Shown piece by piece: positions 18,579-27,467 of a stretch of DNA of 64,000 bases. Position 1 is the first letter of the stretch; each line of letters begins with the position of its first letter. This DNA is from Bacillota bacterium (lineage in GTDB: Bacteria; Bacillota; Clostridia; Acetivibrionales; DTU013). The notes beneath the pieces were generated by a model. The model was given only the letters and a program-made list of their open reading frames with translations, was not told the DNA's origin and did no database searches. The DNA lies in assembly GCA_023435305.1 (NCBI GenBank), contig JAEYRV010000053.1:62001-126000 (forward strand), given 5' to 3'. Position numbers and translations under genes: made by a program.

Positions 18579-18677
18579 TCCATTGACTGAAAGACTGATC
18601 CATGATATTTAACTGATCCATGGCCTGATTGATCCACGGCCTGATTGATCCACGGCCTGAAAGACTGATCCATTGTC
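18571..18677 (+). repeat. Degenerate CTGATCCA repeats spanning the anti-sigma stop codon
   Basis: Six copies of a TGATCCA-centred unit occur with spacings of roughly 17-20 bp, starting with the codons around the stop of the preceding gene (18576-18578). No open frame is preserved through them. Confidence 0.75.
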
Positions 18678-18764
18678 CGCGGGGCGACGACGGCACGGTT
18701 TGATGGACTGCTTCGCTGCCACGGTTCGCTGGCCTGTCAAGCCAAACTATTTCCAAGCGGCTGA

Positions 18765-18927
18765 CCGGGGTGTGCAAAAAACACGTCATCTGGGGACCTA
18801 ATGGTATCGTTGAGTATACATAACTCTGCAATCTCCATATTATGTACCCTTTATAAGTAATAAATATGGTGTAATAACAATAAATCCAATGGGGTTGTGC
18901 CCAGAAGTCGCCATTTTTGCACACCGC
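18765..18927. repeat. Imperfect inverted repeat, about 160-bp MITE-like element
   Basis: GGTGTGCAAAAA at 18769-18780 is the exact reverse complement of 18914-18925. The similarity extends inward to about 30 bp per arm with several mismatches (TCTGGG near 18790 pairs with CCCAGA near 18900). No coding capacity is seen between the arms. Confidence 0.55.
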
Positions 18928-18953
18928 GCTATGAAGCATCACCCCACATTGCC

Positions 18954-19118
18954 AAATCCGAACGTTGCAACCCTAATCTGCATGTCCAATCCCCACGTCC
19001 CACTACTAAATCCGAACGTAACAACCCTAATCTGCATGTCCAATCCCCACGTCCCACTACTAAATCCGAACTCCCGAACCGAACTCCCGAACCGAACTCC
19101 CGAACCGAACTCCGCGTA
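18954..19118. repeat. 54-bp and 13-bp tandem repeats
   Basis: Two nearly identical 54-bp units (18954-19007 and 19008-19061) are followed by the start of a third. That third unit dissolves into three copies of the 13-mer GAACTCCCGAACC from 19068. Together with the two preceding entries they fill the 700-bp gap between the anti-sigma gene and the membrane-protein operon. I see no gene in this gap. Confidence 0.85.
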
Positions 19119-19279
19119 CTATGTAATCCGCATGCTATACCCGATTTTACCGCTCACTTTAAGTATCACACGCCCCACCCCGGGAAAATGCACACCTTAC
19201 TCCTGGTATGTACTATCTCTGCCTAATTTGGTATAATTGGTAAAGCTGATTTTATTTAAATGCTTGGGGAGACTTCAAA

Positions 19280-20137
19280 ATGGATTTTTTCGAGCTCGTG
19301 TTATTATTTTCAACCGGTTATTACACGATTATAAGCATATACGGCTGGTATCAAAGGCTGCCTGGCATCGGGCCTGTAAGCCGGGATAAAACCACTAAGT
19401 ATGTGATGGGTCTGCTGCCGGCCGTTTCATTTGTCATAATTACTTTTACACTGAAGGTTCTGGCATCGTTTGACGTTGTGGACGATATGATTTACATAAT
19501 ATTTTATGTTGTATTGGGGTATGCCTGGACTTTCCTTGGTATGCGTGCAGTCTTTATTTTCTTTGATATCTCATGGATCGACGATGTCCTGAGTTTAAAC
19601 AACAAGGCCGCTTTATATGCCGTCAGCGGAGCATTTCTCGGATTGGTGACAATATATTCAGGAGCAAATATAGGAGATGGTCCGGGCTGGTGGTGTGTTA
19701 TTTTTGCAGGAGGACTGGGGCTGATCTCGTGGTTCATTCTTGCAAGGGTCTTAAATTCATTTACACAGGTATTTGAACGTATTACTGTAGATCGCGACAT
19801 CTATTGCGGAATTCGTTTCGGCGCATATCTGCTGGCCAGCGGTATTATTCTGGCGAGGGCATCTGCAGGTGACTGGACATCATTTTACAGCACGATAATC
19901 GAATTTCTTGTCGGATGGCCGGTTTTACCGTTGACCGGGCTGGCGATATTAATTGAACGCTATTATATATATAAAGCCAAACTGAATGAAAGCATCACCA
20001 ACACATATTTGTTTGGCTCGCTGTACTGGGCCATGGCTTACCTTATGATTGCTGTTGCAAGCATTGTTGTGTTCCCGCTGGTTGAAAATCCGATATACGG
20101 CATTGTGTCCGCAGTACTTCCAGGTGTCGTGCTATGA
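19280..20137 (+). CDS. Polytopic membrane protein, probably DUF350-like
   Basis: This 285-residue protein has about eight hydrophobic segments. Two internal halves each contain an NxAA-type helix (SLNNKAALYAVSGAFLGL and YCGIRFGAYLLASGIILARA), reminiscent of the duplicated DUF350 (YjfL) membrane family. Its stop overlaps the ATG of the next gene (ATGA), so translation is coupled to a glutathionylspermidine-synthase-like ligase. In E. coli, yjfL-type genes also sit next to such a ligase (yjfC). That supports a membrane complex or envelope modification system, but function is unproven. Confidence 0.78.
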   Translation: MDFFELVLLFSTGYYTIISIYGWYQRLPGIGPVSRDKTTKYVMGLLPAVSFVIITFTLKVLASFDVVDDMIYIIFYVVLGYAWTFLGMRAVFIFFDISWIDDVLSLNNKAALYAVSGAFLGLVTIYSGANIGDGPGWWCVIFAGGLGLISWFILARVLNSFTQVFERITVDRDIYCGIRFGAYLLASGIILARASAGDWTSFYSTIIEFLVGWPVLPLTGLAILIERYYIYKAKLNESITNTYLFGSLYWAMAYLMIAVASIVVFPLVENPIYGIVSAVLPGVVL

Positions 20138-21342
20138 AAAAATCAATTGAACTGGCACTGATTCCGAACGAGCAATATTCCGAATACCGATACAATGTTA
20201 TATTCAAGGCGTATAAATGGGATCCGCAGGTGGGGGACCATAATACCATAGCAAAGCATGTTGTCCTGATGGACCAGGAGACTGTCGGCCAGCTGGAAAC
20301 ATGGGCCGAACAACTATCGGAAGAGACCATGCTGATGGAAGAGGCCTTTATTCATAAGCCGGAATTAGCGAAAAAACTGGGCCTGCCGCGGAAGGTCCTT
20401 AAAACATTGGACCGGCTCTCAAACTATGACAGGGACCAAAACGTCAGATTTATGCGGTTCGATTTCCATCCGACGACAGACGGCTGGGCAGTGTCCGAAG
20501 TCAACAGTGATGTGCCCGGCGGCCTTGCCGAGGCATCTGTTCTGCCTCGGATTGCAAGCGCATATTTTGACGGTTATGAACCTCGCCGGCACATTGGTGA
20601 AAGCCTATTACAAGCATTTTCGGAGAGGGTCGAAAAAGACGGCGTTATTGCATTTGTTCATGCCACATCCTATTCTGATGACCGCCAGGTCATGGAATTT
20701 TTAAGCGACTATTTTCAGGCGAATGGATACCGTACTGTTTTTGCCGCGCCGGACCATATAGTATGGAAAGACAATAATGCGATGTGCATCATTGAAGGCA
20801 GGGAAGGCCCTATAGACGGTATCGTGAGGTTTTTCCCGCTGGAATGGCTGACAAATCTGCCCCGCCGGTCAGACTGGAAGGGGTATTACGATTGCATGAC
20901 TGCTTCCTGCAACCACCCTGTTGCGATATTTACCCAATCAAAACGGCTGCCGCTGGTTTGGGATGGATTAGGTGTCGATGTATCCGCGTGGAAAAAATTA
21001 TTGCCTGAGACCAGGGAGCCTAAAACGATCAGGCAGCAGGATGAAGATTGGATATATAAGCCTGCCCTGGGCAGAGTGGGCGAGGGCATTTCCATCAAAG
21101 GGGCGATAACTGAAAAAGAGCGTCTGCGTATCGTGAAGGCAGCACACAGGGACTCCGGGAACTGGCTGGCCCAACGGAAATTTACCAGCCAGCCTCTGAC
21201 GGATGTGAACGGGGAGGTATTCCATCTGTGTGTAGGTGTGTTTACGGTGAATGGAAAGAGCGCGGGCTTTTATGGAAGGATAAGTCCGTACCCCAGAATC
21301 GATGACAGAGCGAAAGACATACCATTATTAGTGAAAAAATAA
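20134..21342 (+). CDS. Glutathionylspermidine-synthase-like ATP-grasp ligase
   Basis: The 402-residue protein matches the C-terminal synthetase family of glutathionylspermidine synthase. Visible segments are RFMRFDFHPTTDGWAVSEVN, SDVPGGLAEAS, the ATP-grasp lysine region DWIYKPALGRVGEGISIKG, and WLAQRKFTSQPL near the C-terminus. Such enzymes form an amide bond using ATP; the amidase domain of the E. coli bifunctional enzyme is absent. It is translationally coupled to the DUF350-like membrane protein. Its last codons (AAAAAATAA) run straight into a repeat containing the stop, so a few C-terminal residues may have been lost or replaced. The substrates are unknown. Confidence 0.85.
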   Translation: MKKSIELALIPNEQYSEYRYNVIFKAYKWDPQVGDHNTIAKHVVLMDQETVGQLETWAEQLSEETMLMEEAFIHKPELAKKLGLPRKVLKTLDRLSNYDRDQNVRFMRFDFHPTTDGWAVSEVNSDVPGGLAEASVLPRIASAYFDGYEPRRHIGESLLQAFSERVEKDGVIAFVHATSYSDDRQVMEFLSDYFQANGYRTVFAAPDHIVWKDNNAMCIIEGREGPIDGIVRFFPLEWLTNLPRRSDWKGYYDCMTASCNHPVAIFTQSKRLPLVWDGLGVDVSAWKKLLPETREPKTIRQQDEDWIYKPALGRVGEGISIKGAITEKERLRIVKAAHRDSGNWLAQRKFTSQPLTDVNGEVFHLCVGVFTVNGKSAGFYGRISPYPRIDDRAKDIPLLVKK

Positions 21343-21402
21343 AGGAATAATTCAAGCCTGACCCCGATTTTGAATAAAGGAATAATTCAAGCCTGACCCC
21401 GA
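21338..21402. repeat. Two direct copies of the TCAAGCCTGACCCC repeat half
   Basis: The 29-bp sequence containing AATAAAGGAATAATTCAAGC and CTGACCCCG occurs at about 21338-21367 and again at 21372-21402. Each is one arm of the hairpin family seen complete at 24708 and 60185. The first copy supplies the stop codon of the ATP-grasp gene. Confidence 0.85.
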
Positions 21403-21419
21403 AAAAGGAGGATGTAAAA

Positions 21420-22178
21420 TTGAGAAATAATTTGGAGGCGTATAGAGCATGGGCACCCGATGATGCATTGTGGACACAGTGGGCTAAGCCTGTTTTGTTT
21501 ATGCGATCAGCGGAAGTAAGCTTTAAGGGACTGGAAATACCCGAAGCTGGCTGGGTGCAGAGCCTGGATAATCAAGCGATGCTTATTGTTGATCTCCCAG
21601 GGCAGAAAGGAGTCATCGAAAGCCTGGCGCTGGCACGCATGGGCTATCGGCCTGTCCCGCTTTATAATGGCGTGGACGGACGCGCTTCATCAATGCTCGT
21701 TGAGGTTGGTGAAATAGCAAAAGCCCTGTTTTGCGGTGCGGACATGCTGGCCGCATATGATATCAGCCAGGAGGCTCCTCCTGTGTTCATGCTTGATTCA
21801 AACAGGATGAATGGAAGAGGAAAGCAGCCTGGGACATACGACAACCGGTGGTGCGTTTTTCCTCAGGACATGCCGTCAGCCGCGTTTTTGCAGAACGCGG
21901 GGATTCACAGGGTAATTGTGTGTTCAGCCGGGATACAGAACGATTTGTCGCATATATTGCATCGCTACCAGAAAGAAGGCATTGAAATCTGCCTATGTAC
22001 CGGTGCCGGCAGAGAAATCGAGAAGATCTCGGTAGTCAGGCCCTCCAGCTTCAAAAGCCTGTCTTACCGCTTCGGTGTGATCGCGGGCCTGACCAGGAAC
22101 GCCGCCGGCGGCTTCGGAGGCAGTATACCCGAGCCCACGCAGAGAAGCTCCAGCGGAAGATATTACGGGTTCGGATAA
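21420..22178 (+). CDS. Unknown protein of the ATP-grasp operon
   Basis: The start is a TTG at 21420 with AAAGGAGGATG upstream, giving 252 residues. The protein begins with a tryptophan-rich region (RAWAPDDALWTQWAKPVLFM). It contains segments that look like a Rossmann or phosphotransacylase-type fold (AMLIVDLPGQKGVIESLALA, IHRVIVCSAGIQND) and ends with a Gly/Ser-rich tail (SSSGRYYGFG). I do not recognise the family. It lies 77 bp after the ligase gene, separated by inserted repeats, and was probably translated as the third member of the same operon. Confidence 0.75.
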   Translation: MRNNLEAYRAWAPDDALWTQWAKPVLFMRSAEVSFKGLEIPEAGWVQSLDNQAMLIVDLPGQKGVIESLALARMGYRPVPLYNGVDGRASSMLVEVGEIAKALFCGADMLAAYDISQEAPPVFMLDSNRMNGRGKQPGTYDNRWCVFPQDMPSAAFLQNAGIHRVIVCSAGIQNDLSHILHRYQKEGIEICLCTGAGREIEKISVVRPSSFKSLSYRFGVIAGLTRNAAGGFGGSIPEPTQRSSSGRYYGFG

Positions 22179-22280
22179 AAATGGTGCCCTCCGGCCACCA
22201 TTTGAATATGCAGTGTTATAATGTTTATTATCCATTTGAGGATTGATTTTTAACGCTTTTTTACTTTTGTCTCAATTTCA

Positions 22281-22309
22281 TTGAAATAATGCCGGATTTA
22301 CAGTATTAT
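22281..22309 (+). promoter_or_regulatory. Probable promoter of the MFS transporter gene
   Basis: TTGAAA (22281-22286) and TATTAT (22304-22309) are separated by 17 bp, about 140 bp upstream of the preferred start codon. Confidence 0.55.
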
Positions 22310-22445
22310 TTTCACATGTAGCCTTAAGGAAACACCCAATTATCTCTTTAGTATTCATATAAAAACATTATCAATGCCAAACAAAAGAATGGTTGTACCA
22401 GCTTACCCAAAAACACCAGAATTTATTGTCGAAAGGATGCGTCGA

Positions 22446-23702
22446 ATGGATAGTAACACTATAACTGCACCAAAATTTAATCGTTGGATACCTGTTGCTG
22501 CAAGTTTAGCAATCCAGCTATGCCTGGGTACTGCATACATATGGAGTGTATTCCAGTCATACCTCATTATTGGTCCGTCAACTCCAAACGCTTTGTTCAA
22601 CTGGCCTGCATCGCATGGTACATTAGCATATTCACTGCTGCTGGGAGTATTGACAGTGGGAAGTACTATCGGTGGGAAATTGCAGGAGAGATTAAAACCA
22701 AGGCCGGTAATTATCGCAGCCGGAATTATACTGGGATTGGGTTTCTTTTTAGCAAGGTTCACTACTGAATCGACACCCTGGGTGCTTTGGCTGACTTATG
22801 GTGTATTAGGCGGTTTTGGTATGGGAATGTCATATACGACTACGATAGCCAACAGTCAGAAGTGGTTCCCGGATAAAAGAGGACTCGTGACCGGAATTAT
22901 CGTTTCAGCCCTTGGATTTGGCGGACTCGTTTTTACACCTGTTGCCGAAGCTTTGATAAACGCATATGGTGTGCTTAATACTTTTTCCATACTGGGTGTT
23001 GTGTTTTTTGTCGTAAATATAGCTGGAGCATTTTTCATAATTGCTCCACCGGAAGGCTACAAACCAAAAGGGTGGACACCTCCGGCTCCAAAGGACGGAA
23101 TAATCGCACAAAGCTTTACGCCTTCGGAAGCCTTGAAAACACCACAGTTTTATATGGTGACACTCGCATTCATGTGTGCAACGGCTGCAGGATCAATGAT
23201 GATACCTATGGCAAAGATCCTCGGTCTGCAGCCGGACAGCGGTTTGACAAAAGAAGCTGCTGTTGTCGGAGTTATGATCATCACCGGCTTCAACTCCTTC
23301 GGGCGTCTTTTCTGGGCGGGTATTTCGGATAGACTGGGAAGAAAGAAAGTACTGCTGATACTTCTCGTTATCGCGGCCCTCTCAATAGTAGGAGTTTCTT
23401 TCACCAAGGCATATTTGATGCTTGCCTTTATCGCAGTAATAGGATTTTCATATGGCGGCTTCCTTGGAGTCTTCCCGGCATTGACCGCCGACTTCTGGGG
23501 AACGAAAAGTGTTGCTATGACTTATGGCATGATCCTTCTTGGATTCGGTGCAGGAGCAGTAGCTTCATCATATATAGTTGCATACTTCAGCGCAGCCAAA
23601 GCATTCACGACAGCATTTGTAATAGCTGGAGTCGCAGCAGTCGTAGGCTTTGTAATAATTGCGCTGCTGAAGGCTCCAAAACTCAAAGCTGAAAAAATGT
23701 AA
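22446..23702 (+). CDS. MFS transporter, oxalate/formate antiporter (OFA) type
   Basis: I start at ATG 22446 (418 residues) because AAAGGA lies 8 bp upstream; the frame is open from 22374 but without a site. Twelve membrane helices can be traced. OFA-type motifs include QLCLGTAYIWSVFQ in helix 1, YGVLGGFGMGMSYTTTIANS and a WFPDKRGLVTGI loop, and GRLFWAGISDRLGRKK between helices 8 and 9. The family exchanges small carboxylates such as oxalate and formate, but many members have other monocarboxylate substrates. It stands alone, between its own promoter and a terminator at 23734. Confidence 0.9.
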   Translation: MDSNTITAPKFNRWIPVAASLAIQLCLGTAYIWSVFQSYLIIGPSTPNALFNWPASHGTLAYSLLLGVLTVGSTIGGKLQERLKPRPVIIAAGIILGLGFFLARFTTESTPWVLWLTYGVLGGFGMGMSYTTTIANSQKWFPDKRGLVTGIIVSALGFGGLVFTPVAEALINAYGVLNTFSILGVVFFVVNIAGAFFIIAPPEGYKPKGWTPPAPKDGIIAQSFTPSEALKTPQFYMVTLAFMCATAAGSMMIPMAKILGLQPDSGLTKEAAVVGVMIITGFNSFGRLFWAGISDRLGRKKVLLILLVIAALSIVGVSFTKAYLMLAFIAVIGFSYGGFLGVFPALTADFWGTKSVAMTYGMILLGFGAGAVASSYIVAYFSAAKAFTTAFVIAGVAAVVGFVIIALLKAPKLKAEKM

Positions 23703-23733
23703 TTGCAATTTTTATATACTTCTATCATAATTA

Positions 23734-23778
23734 AAAAGCAGATAGCTGTTTAACAAGAATGGCTGTCTGCTTTCTTTA
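23734..23778 (+). terminator. Intrinsic terminator after the MFS gene
   Basis: AAAGCAGATAGC pairs (one mismatch) with GGCTGTCTGCTTT and is followed by a T-rich stretch. Confidence 0.75.
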
Positions 23779-23871
23779 TTTCGTGGTGATCAGAGATCCG
23801 CCAGATGGGGTTACGATATTTTCATGAAGGCGATTTCAGAGCCCGGTCGGGTAAGGCAAAAATAAATAAGC

Positions 23872-24702
23872 ATGGAGAAAGATTTGAGCAACATGGAAAC
23901 GGAATTCATAAAGGGCAATATGTCGCAAGTACATAGAGATGGTAATGTTGTGCAAAGAGATTTGAAACCTCAAAGCAAAACAATACACAGGCTGATGCGG
24001 CATCTTGAGGGCAAGGGTATAGTGTTTGTTCCGCGTTTTCTGGGCCTGAATGGTGAAAATATGGAGATGCTGAGTTTTGTTGAAGGTACAACATTGGACG
24101 ACTACCCTCCGGCCAGTGATATTCAAACCAGGCTGAAAATAGCCCGGGCAGCTGCTGAAATGCTAAGGGAATACCATGATGCAACAATCGATTTTGTAAG
24201 GCAGCCGGAGGATATCTGGTTTTTGGAGTACCAAGGCGGTTTGGATAAAGAAGTCATATGTCATAATGATTTTGCACCTTATAATGTAACATTTAATAAT
24301 AATATGCCTGTGGGCATGATCGATTTTGATACTGCATGTCCCGCGCCCAGGATCTGGGATGTTGCATATGCAGTATATCGTTTTGTACCACTGGGTGCAG
24401 AAACATTCGATCTGGAAAAAAATCGGTACCGGGGATATGATAAAGCGTTGGACTGCGCAGAAAGAAAGCTTTTACTCAGGGCATTCATTGATGCATATCA
24501 AGGCATGGATGCTAATCCGAAGCTGGAAGTTTCAGATGTATTGGACAATGTAGTATTGCGGCTGCAGGCTTTAGTCAGGCTTTTTGACGAGGAATGCCGA
24601 AAGGGAAATCCGGCCTTTGTCAAAATGAAGGAGGAAGGACATCAGCAGCTTTATATCAACGAAATTGAATTCATTAAGGATAATATGCAGGAATGGAAAT
24701 GA
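23872..24702 (+). CDS. Aminoglycoside/choline phosphotransferase-fold kinase (APH family)
   Basis: The 276-residue protein shows the APH kinase fold. It has the catalytic loop HNDFAPYNVTFNN (usual HGDxxxxN, here with N after H), the metal-binding GMIDFDTACPAPRIWDVAYA, and the hinge LSFVEGTTLDDYPP. Members phosphorylate aminoglycosides, choline, sugars or other small hydroxyl compounds. The protein is shorter than typical at the N-terminus, and the strand with the usual ATP-anchoring lysine is abbreviated (VVQRDLKP). ATG 23872, TTG 23884 (with GGAG 6 bp upstream) and ATG 23893 are all possible starts. The substrate is unknown; resistance should not be assumed. Confidence 0.82.
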   Translation: MEKDLSNMETEFIKGNMSQVHRDGNVVQRDLKPQSKTIHRLMRHLEGKGIVFVPRFLGLNGENMEMLSFVEGTTLDDYPPASDIQTRLKIARAAAEMLREYHDATIDFVRQPEDIWFLEYQGGLDKEVICHNDFAPYNVTFNNNMPVGMIDFDTACPAPRIWDVAYAVYRFVPLGAETFDLEKNRYRGYDKALDCAERKLLLRAFIDAYQGMDANPKLEVSDVLDNVVLRLQALVRLFDEECRKGNPAFVKMKEEGHQQLYINEIEFIKDNMQEWK

Positions 24703-24707
24703 AACTT

Positions 24708-24767
24708 GGGGGTCAGGCTTGAGTAATTCCTTTATTTGAATAAAGGAATTACTCAAGCCTGACCCCC
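24708..24767. repeat. GGGGTCAGGCTTGA hairpin repeat
   Basis: A nearly perfect 60-bp palindrome opens with GGGGGTCAGGCTTGAGTAAT and closes with the reverse complement around a TTTGAA loop. It begins only 5 bp after the stop of the kinase gene and abuts the decayed PKD fragment. It could also act as a terminator-like structure. Confidence 0.92.
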
Positions 24768-24792
24768 ATCGAGGCCTCACCCAAAAAGGTGA

Positions 24793-25122
24793 GAACCCTT
24801 TGGTGACGGCTCGCCTGCGGAGCGTATTTCGGGCGGAGGTGAATCCAGGGTTTCCCACACCTATGAGAAGGCCGGTGAATATTCTGCCAAGGTGATGTTG
24901 TATGACAAAAAGGGCAAGGCGCTCTCCTTCGACAGCGTAGGCATCATACTTGAAGAAAAAGAGACGGAATCACCTGTGGTGAACGGCAGCGAGAATGTGC
25001 CGGAGCAGCCCGGCGTGACGCAGGATGGAGAGAAACAGCCCGAACCCGGCGAATACGCATGGGTACTGGTGGAAACTGTGACCTATGATGCCAAAGAGCA
25101 AATATTCAATTTCTCCACACTG
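24793..25122 (+). pseudogene. Decayed fragment of a PKD-domain surface protein
   Basis: The frame from 24793 reads NPFGDGSPAER, then RVSHTYEKAGEYSAKVMLYD. These are the FGDG and HxYxxxGxYxxxL signatures of a PKD (polycystic kidney disease) repeat, common in extracellular hydrolases and adhesins. A linker rich in E, P and G and a segment containing YAWVLVETVTYDAKEQ follow. There is no start codon with a ribosome site, no signal peptide and no downstream domain. The upstream side is cut by the hairpin repeat. I read this as a gene remnant. It meets an SLH remnant on the other strand. Confidence 0.65.
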
Positions 25123-25326
25123 TCAGGAAGAAAGCAGATTACATGCTTTGAGCCAAAGGCTCGGCGCAAAACTTCCTCCGCTGCCGGTCATTATGCCTAC
25201 AGAAGCTACGAATCTGACTGCCTCGGCTGTATAACCGGAAATGTCCTTCTCGTCTCTGGAGTATCTGGGCGAAATCCAATTTGGTATCTGCAGTCTATTC
25301 CCGTTAATACAAGAACGCAGGGACAT
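25123..25326 (-). pseudogene. Decayed SLH (S-layer homology) domain fragment
   Basis: On the minus strand the reading frame contains DISGYTAEAVRFVASVGIMT, then GSGGSFAPS. This matches the SLH pattern of a D-I-S-x-Y opening, an amphipathic helix ending GIM-x-G, and F-x-P. SLH domains anchor proteins to secondary cell-wall polymers. The TRAE motif that should follow is lost and a stop comes soon after. No intact partner exists nearby. With the opposite-strand PKD fragment, this indicates a former surface-protein locus that was rearranged and is decaying. Confidence 0.6.
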
Positions 25327-25500
25327 GAGTAAATCAAGCGTCCCTGCGTTTTATTATATGAGTGTTAACAAATCAAAAATTTACAAAAATAATATAAAAA
25401 AGTATAATCAATATGTGATTTACATGAAAACTATCAGTGTTGGTAACAGCTTGTGCCATAACTAAGACTTGAGGCAGTTTACCAATGGAATCGGGGGCGA

Positions 25501-26235
25501 ATGTTGATATACAGATTAATATTTTTTCTATTAACAGTAATAGTAATGATTGTTTTTATTATATTAGGGGTTCACCCATTTTTAGCTGCTGTGATTACAT
25601 TGCCATTCATTTTGGCTATATATATCGTTATAGGTATCGTGCGGACCAAATATCGTGTGGGTCTTCTGGATGATAGCTGTGACCCTGAGGCATTTCTTGA
25701 AAGAACAGATATGCAGATGAATATAACTGGAAGAAATCCTAAGATATACAATATTCTTCTTATTGATAAAGCAGCAGGACTAATGACATTGGGCAGATTT
25801 CATGAAGCAAAGGAAATACTTTTCTCTATCGATAAACGATTTTTTACACCCCACAATGGTTTTCTTCTTGTATATACAATTAATTTGATTTACTGCTTTT
25901 ATGAATTAGGAGAAATCGACCGTGCTGAAGAACTGTTTGAAACCGAGATGGCTGTTCTGCCGCCAATAAGCCCAAGAGCAAGGCTTGCGGTAAAAATGCT
26001 TGTAGCTGAGAGGTTCTTCTATTTGAAGCGGTATGGTGAAAGCCGGGAGCAGTTCAGCAAATTACTTGATCAAAAGTTAAGCAAGCGTATGCGCATGAGT
26101 ATACTTTTCTATTTGGCTCAGATGGATGAAATGGAAGGCAATAGTGAGTCTGCTATGCTGAAGTATAGTGAAGTCGCAAGAAAAGGGAACAAGCTTTGGA
26201 TTGCAGTACAGTCAGGTACCAGACATATTCATTAG
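25501..26235 (+). CDS. Membrane-anchored helical-repeat (TPR-like) protein
   Basis: The 244-residue protein begins with two membrane helices (about residues 3-24 and 26-48, LIFFLLTVIVMIVFIILGV and AAVITLPFILAIYIVIGIV). About 190 cytosolic residues follow with TPR-like helical pairs (LMTLGRFHEAKEILFSID, YELGEIDRAEELFETEM, YLKRYGESREQFSKLL, MDEMEGNSESAMLKYSEVA). TPR repeats usually mediate protein contacts. ATG 25501 follows GGGGGCGA. The gene is 6 bp upstream of vanW-like, but no functional link is known. Confidence 0.8.
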   Translation: MLIYRLIFFLLTVIVMIVFIILGVHPFLAAVITLPFILAIYIVIGIVRTKYRVGLLDDSCDPEAFLERTDMQMNITGRNPKIYNILLIDKAAGLMTLGRFHEAKEILFSIDKRFFTPHNGFLLVYTINLIYCFYELGEIDRAEELFETEMAVLPPISPRARLAVKMLVAERFFYLKRYGESREQFSKLLDQKLSKRMRMSILFYLAQMDEMEGNSESAMLKYSEVARKGNKLWIAVQSGTRHIH

Positions 26236-26241
26236 CCTCAT

Positions 26242-27210
26242 ATGAAATGGAGATATTTCAGCAAAGACATCCAAACTTGGCAACTTTCCTCTGTCATTCA
26301 CGTCTATTATTCATATGAAAAATGTGTTAGGGACGATTATAAGATGTTTTATCCAAACCAAATACAAAGGTTAAATAGAATCGACAAATTCAGCCTTCAG
26401 CCGAAAAAACGCAGTAAATTCAGAGCAATAGCCGGAAAGGGCTACTATAAGCTTTTACGCTATATGCTTTGGTATACCGGTCATATCAGATATGCTCATA
26501 ATAGAAGCTTGCAGTATTTACAGTATACTTATTTTGCACACAAAACACCTTTACTACGCAAATTACGAGACGTAGACATGCAGTATCAATATAACAAGAT
26601 CATTAACTTGAAGCTGGCTGTTAAGAAGCTTGATGGGATCATATTATTGCCGGGCGAAACCTTTAGTTACTGGCGGCTGATCGGCAAGCCTTCCGCTGGA
26701 AAAGGATATGTACCGGGTATGGTACTGCACTGCGGCGAATTCAGGATGGGAATCGGCGGAGGCTTATGCCAGCTCTCCAATCTGATTTATTGGATGTCTC
26801 TGCATACGCCATTGACCGTTGTTGAGCGCTATCGCCATTCATATGATGTTTTTCCCGACTCGAACCGCACGCAGCCCTTTGGAACAGGGGCTACATGTGT
26901 GTATCCATACAGGGATCTGATGATAAGGAATGATACGGATGCGAATTTTCAGCTTCAGCTCAGGGTGGGAGAGGAGTTTTTGGAGGGTAGTTGGCTGTCC
27001 GATCGTATACCGGAGCATAGATATGAAATAATTGAAAAAAACCATCATTTCAAGCCTGAGTATTGGGGCGGGTTCAGCAGACATAACGAAATCTGGCAGA
27101 GTAACTATACCATCGATGGCAGCTTTATAAGTGAAGAGTTTATTACCGAAAATCATGCTTTGATGATGTATTCTCCATTCCTGCCCCCATCCAGCCAGAC
27201 CTGTATGTAA
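26242..27210 (+). CDS. VanW family protein
   Basis: The family core is clear in the middle of this 322-residue protein: LLPGETFSYWRLIGKPSAGK, GYVPGMVL, then RMGIGGGLCQLSNLIYWMS and LHTPLTVVERYRHSYDVFPD. VanW proteins occur beside some vancomycin-resistance operons and widely in Clostridia, and their function is not established. No other van genes are nearby, so resistance is not implied. The start is uncertain: ATG 26242 has no ribosome site and ATG 26344 (288 residues) would fit the usual family length better. Confidence 0.87.
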   Translation: MKWRYFSKDIQTWQLSSVIHVYYSYEKCVRDDYKMFYPNQIQRLNRIDKFSLQPKKRSKFRAIAGKGYYKLLRYMLWYTGHIRYAHNRSLQYLQYTYFAHKTPLLRKLRDVDMQYQYNKIINLKLAVKKLDGIILLPGETFSYWRLIGKPSAGKGYVPGMVLHCGEFRMGIGGGLCQLSNLIYWMSLHTPLTVVERYRHSYDVFPDSNRTQPFGTGATCVYPYRDLMIRNDTDANFQLQLRVGEEFLEGSWLSDRIPEHRYEIIEKNHHFKPEYWGGFSRHNEIWQSNYTIDGSFISEEFITENHALMMYSPFLPPSSQTCM

Positions 27211-27467
27211 AGTGTGTCTGCGGAGTAAAACGATTCGGTTTAAATACTGCCTGTGATGCGGTGGTTCTATCGCTGACTGCGATGCAGTGGTTCTATGTGG
27301 ATTGCGATGCAACCGACTAGTCATGCTAAGGTTAATCTACTTGTTGCAGTACAGTCCGGAAAATCAAAGGCTCCAGGCACGACACTCCAAGCAGGGCACT
27401 TCAGGCACGACACTTATCGAAGCATAAATGTACAGTAAGTGCCTAAGTATCGTGCCTGATACCGTTG

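Noticed and set aside
18889..19236. Two overlapping proline-rich frames before the membrane-protein operon
   Set aside because: They are produced by the 54-bp and 13-bp repeats, which stay open in several frames; neither has a ribosome site.
24892..25332. Intact 146-residue protein
   Set aside because: The PKD motifs extend upstream of its ATG, and its second half lies opposite an SLH fragment, so it is part of a decayed gene rather than a real start.
26242..27210. Vancomycin-resistance locus
   Set aside because: VanW-like proteins are common in Clostridia; no vanA, vanH, vanX or two-component genes are present.
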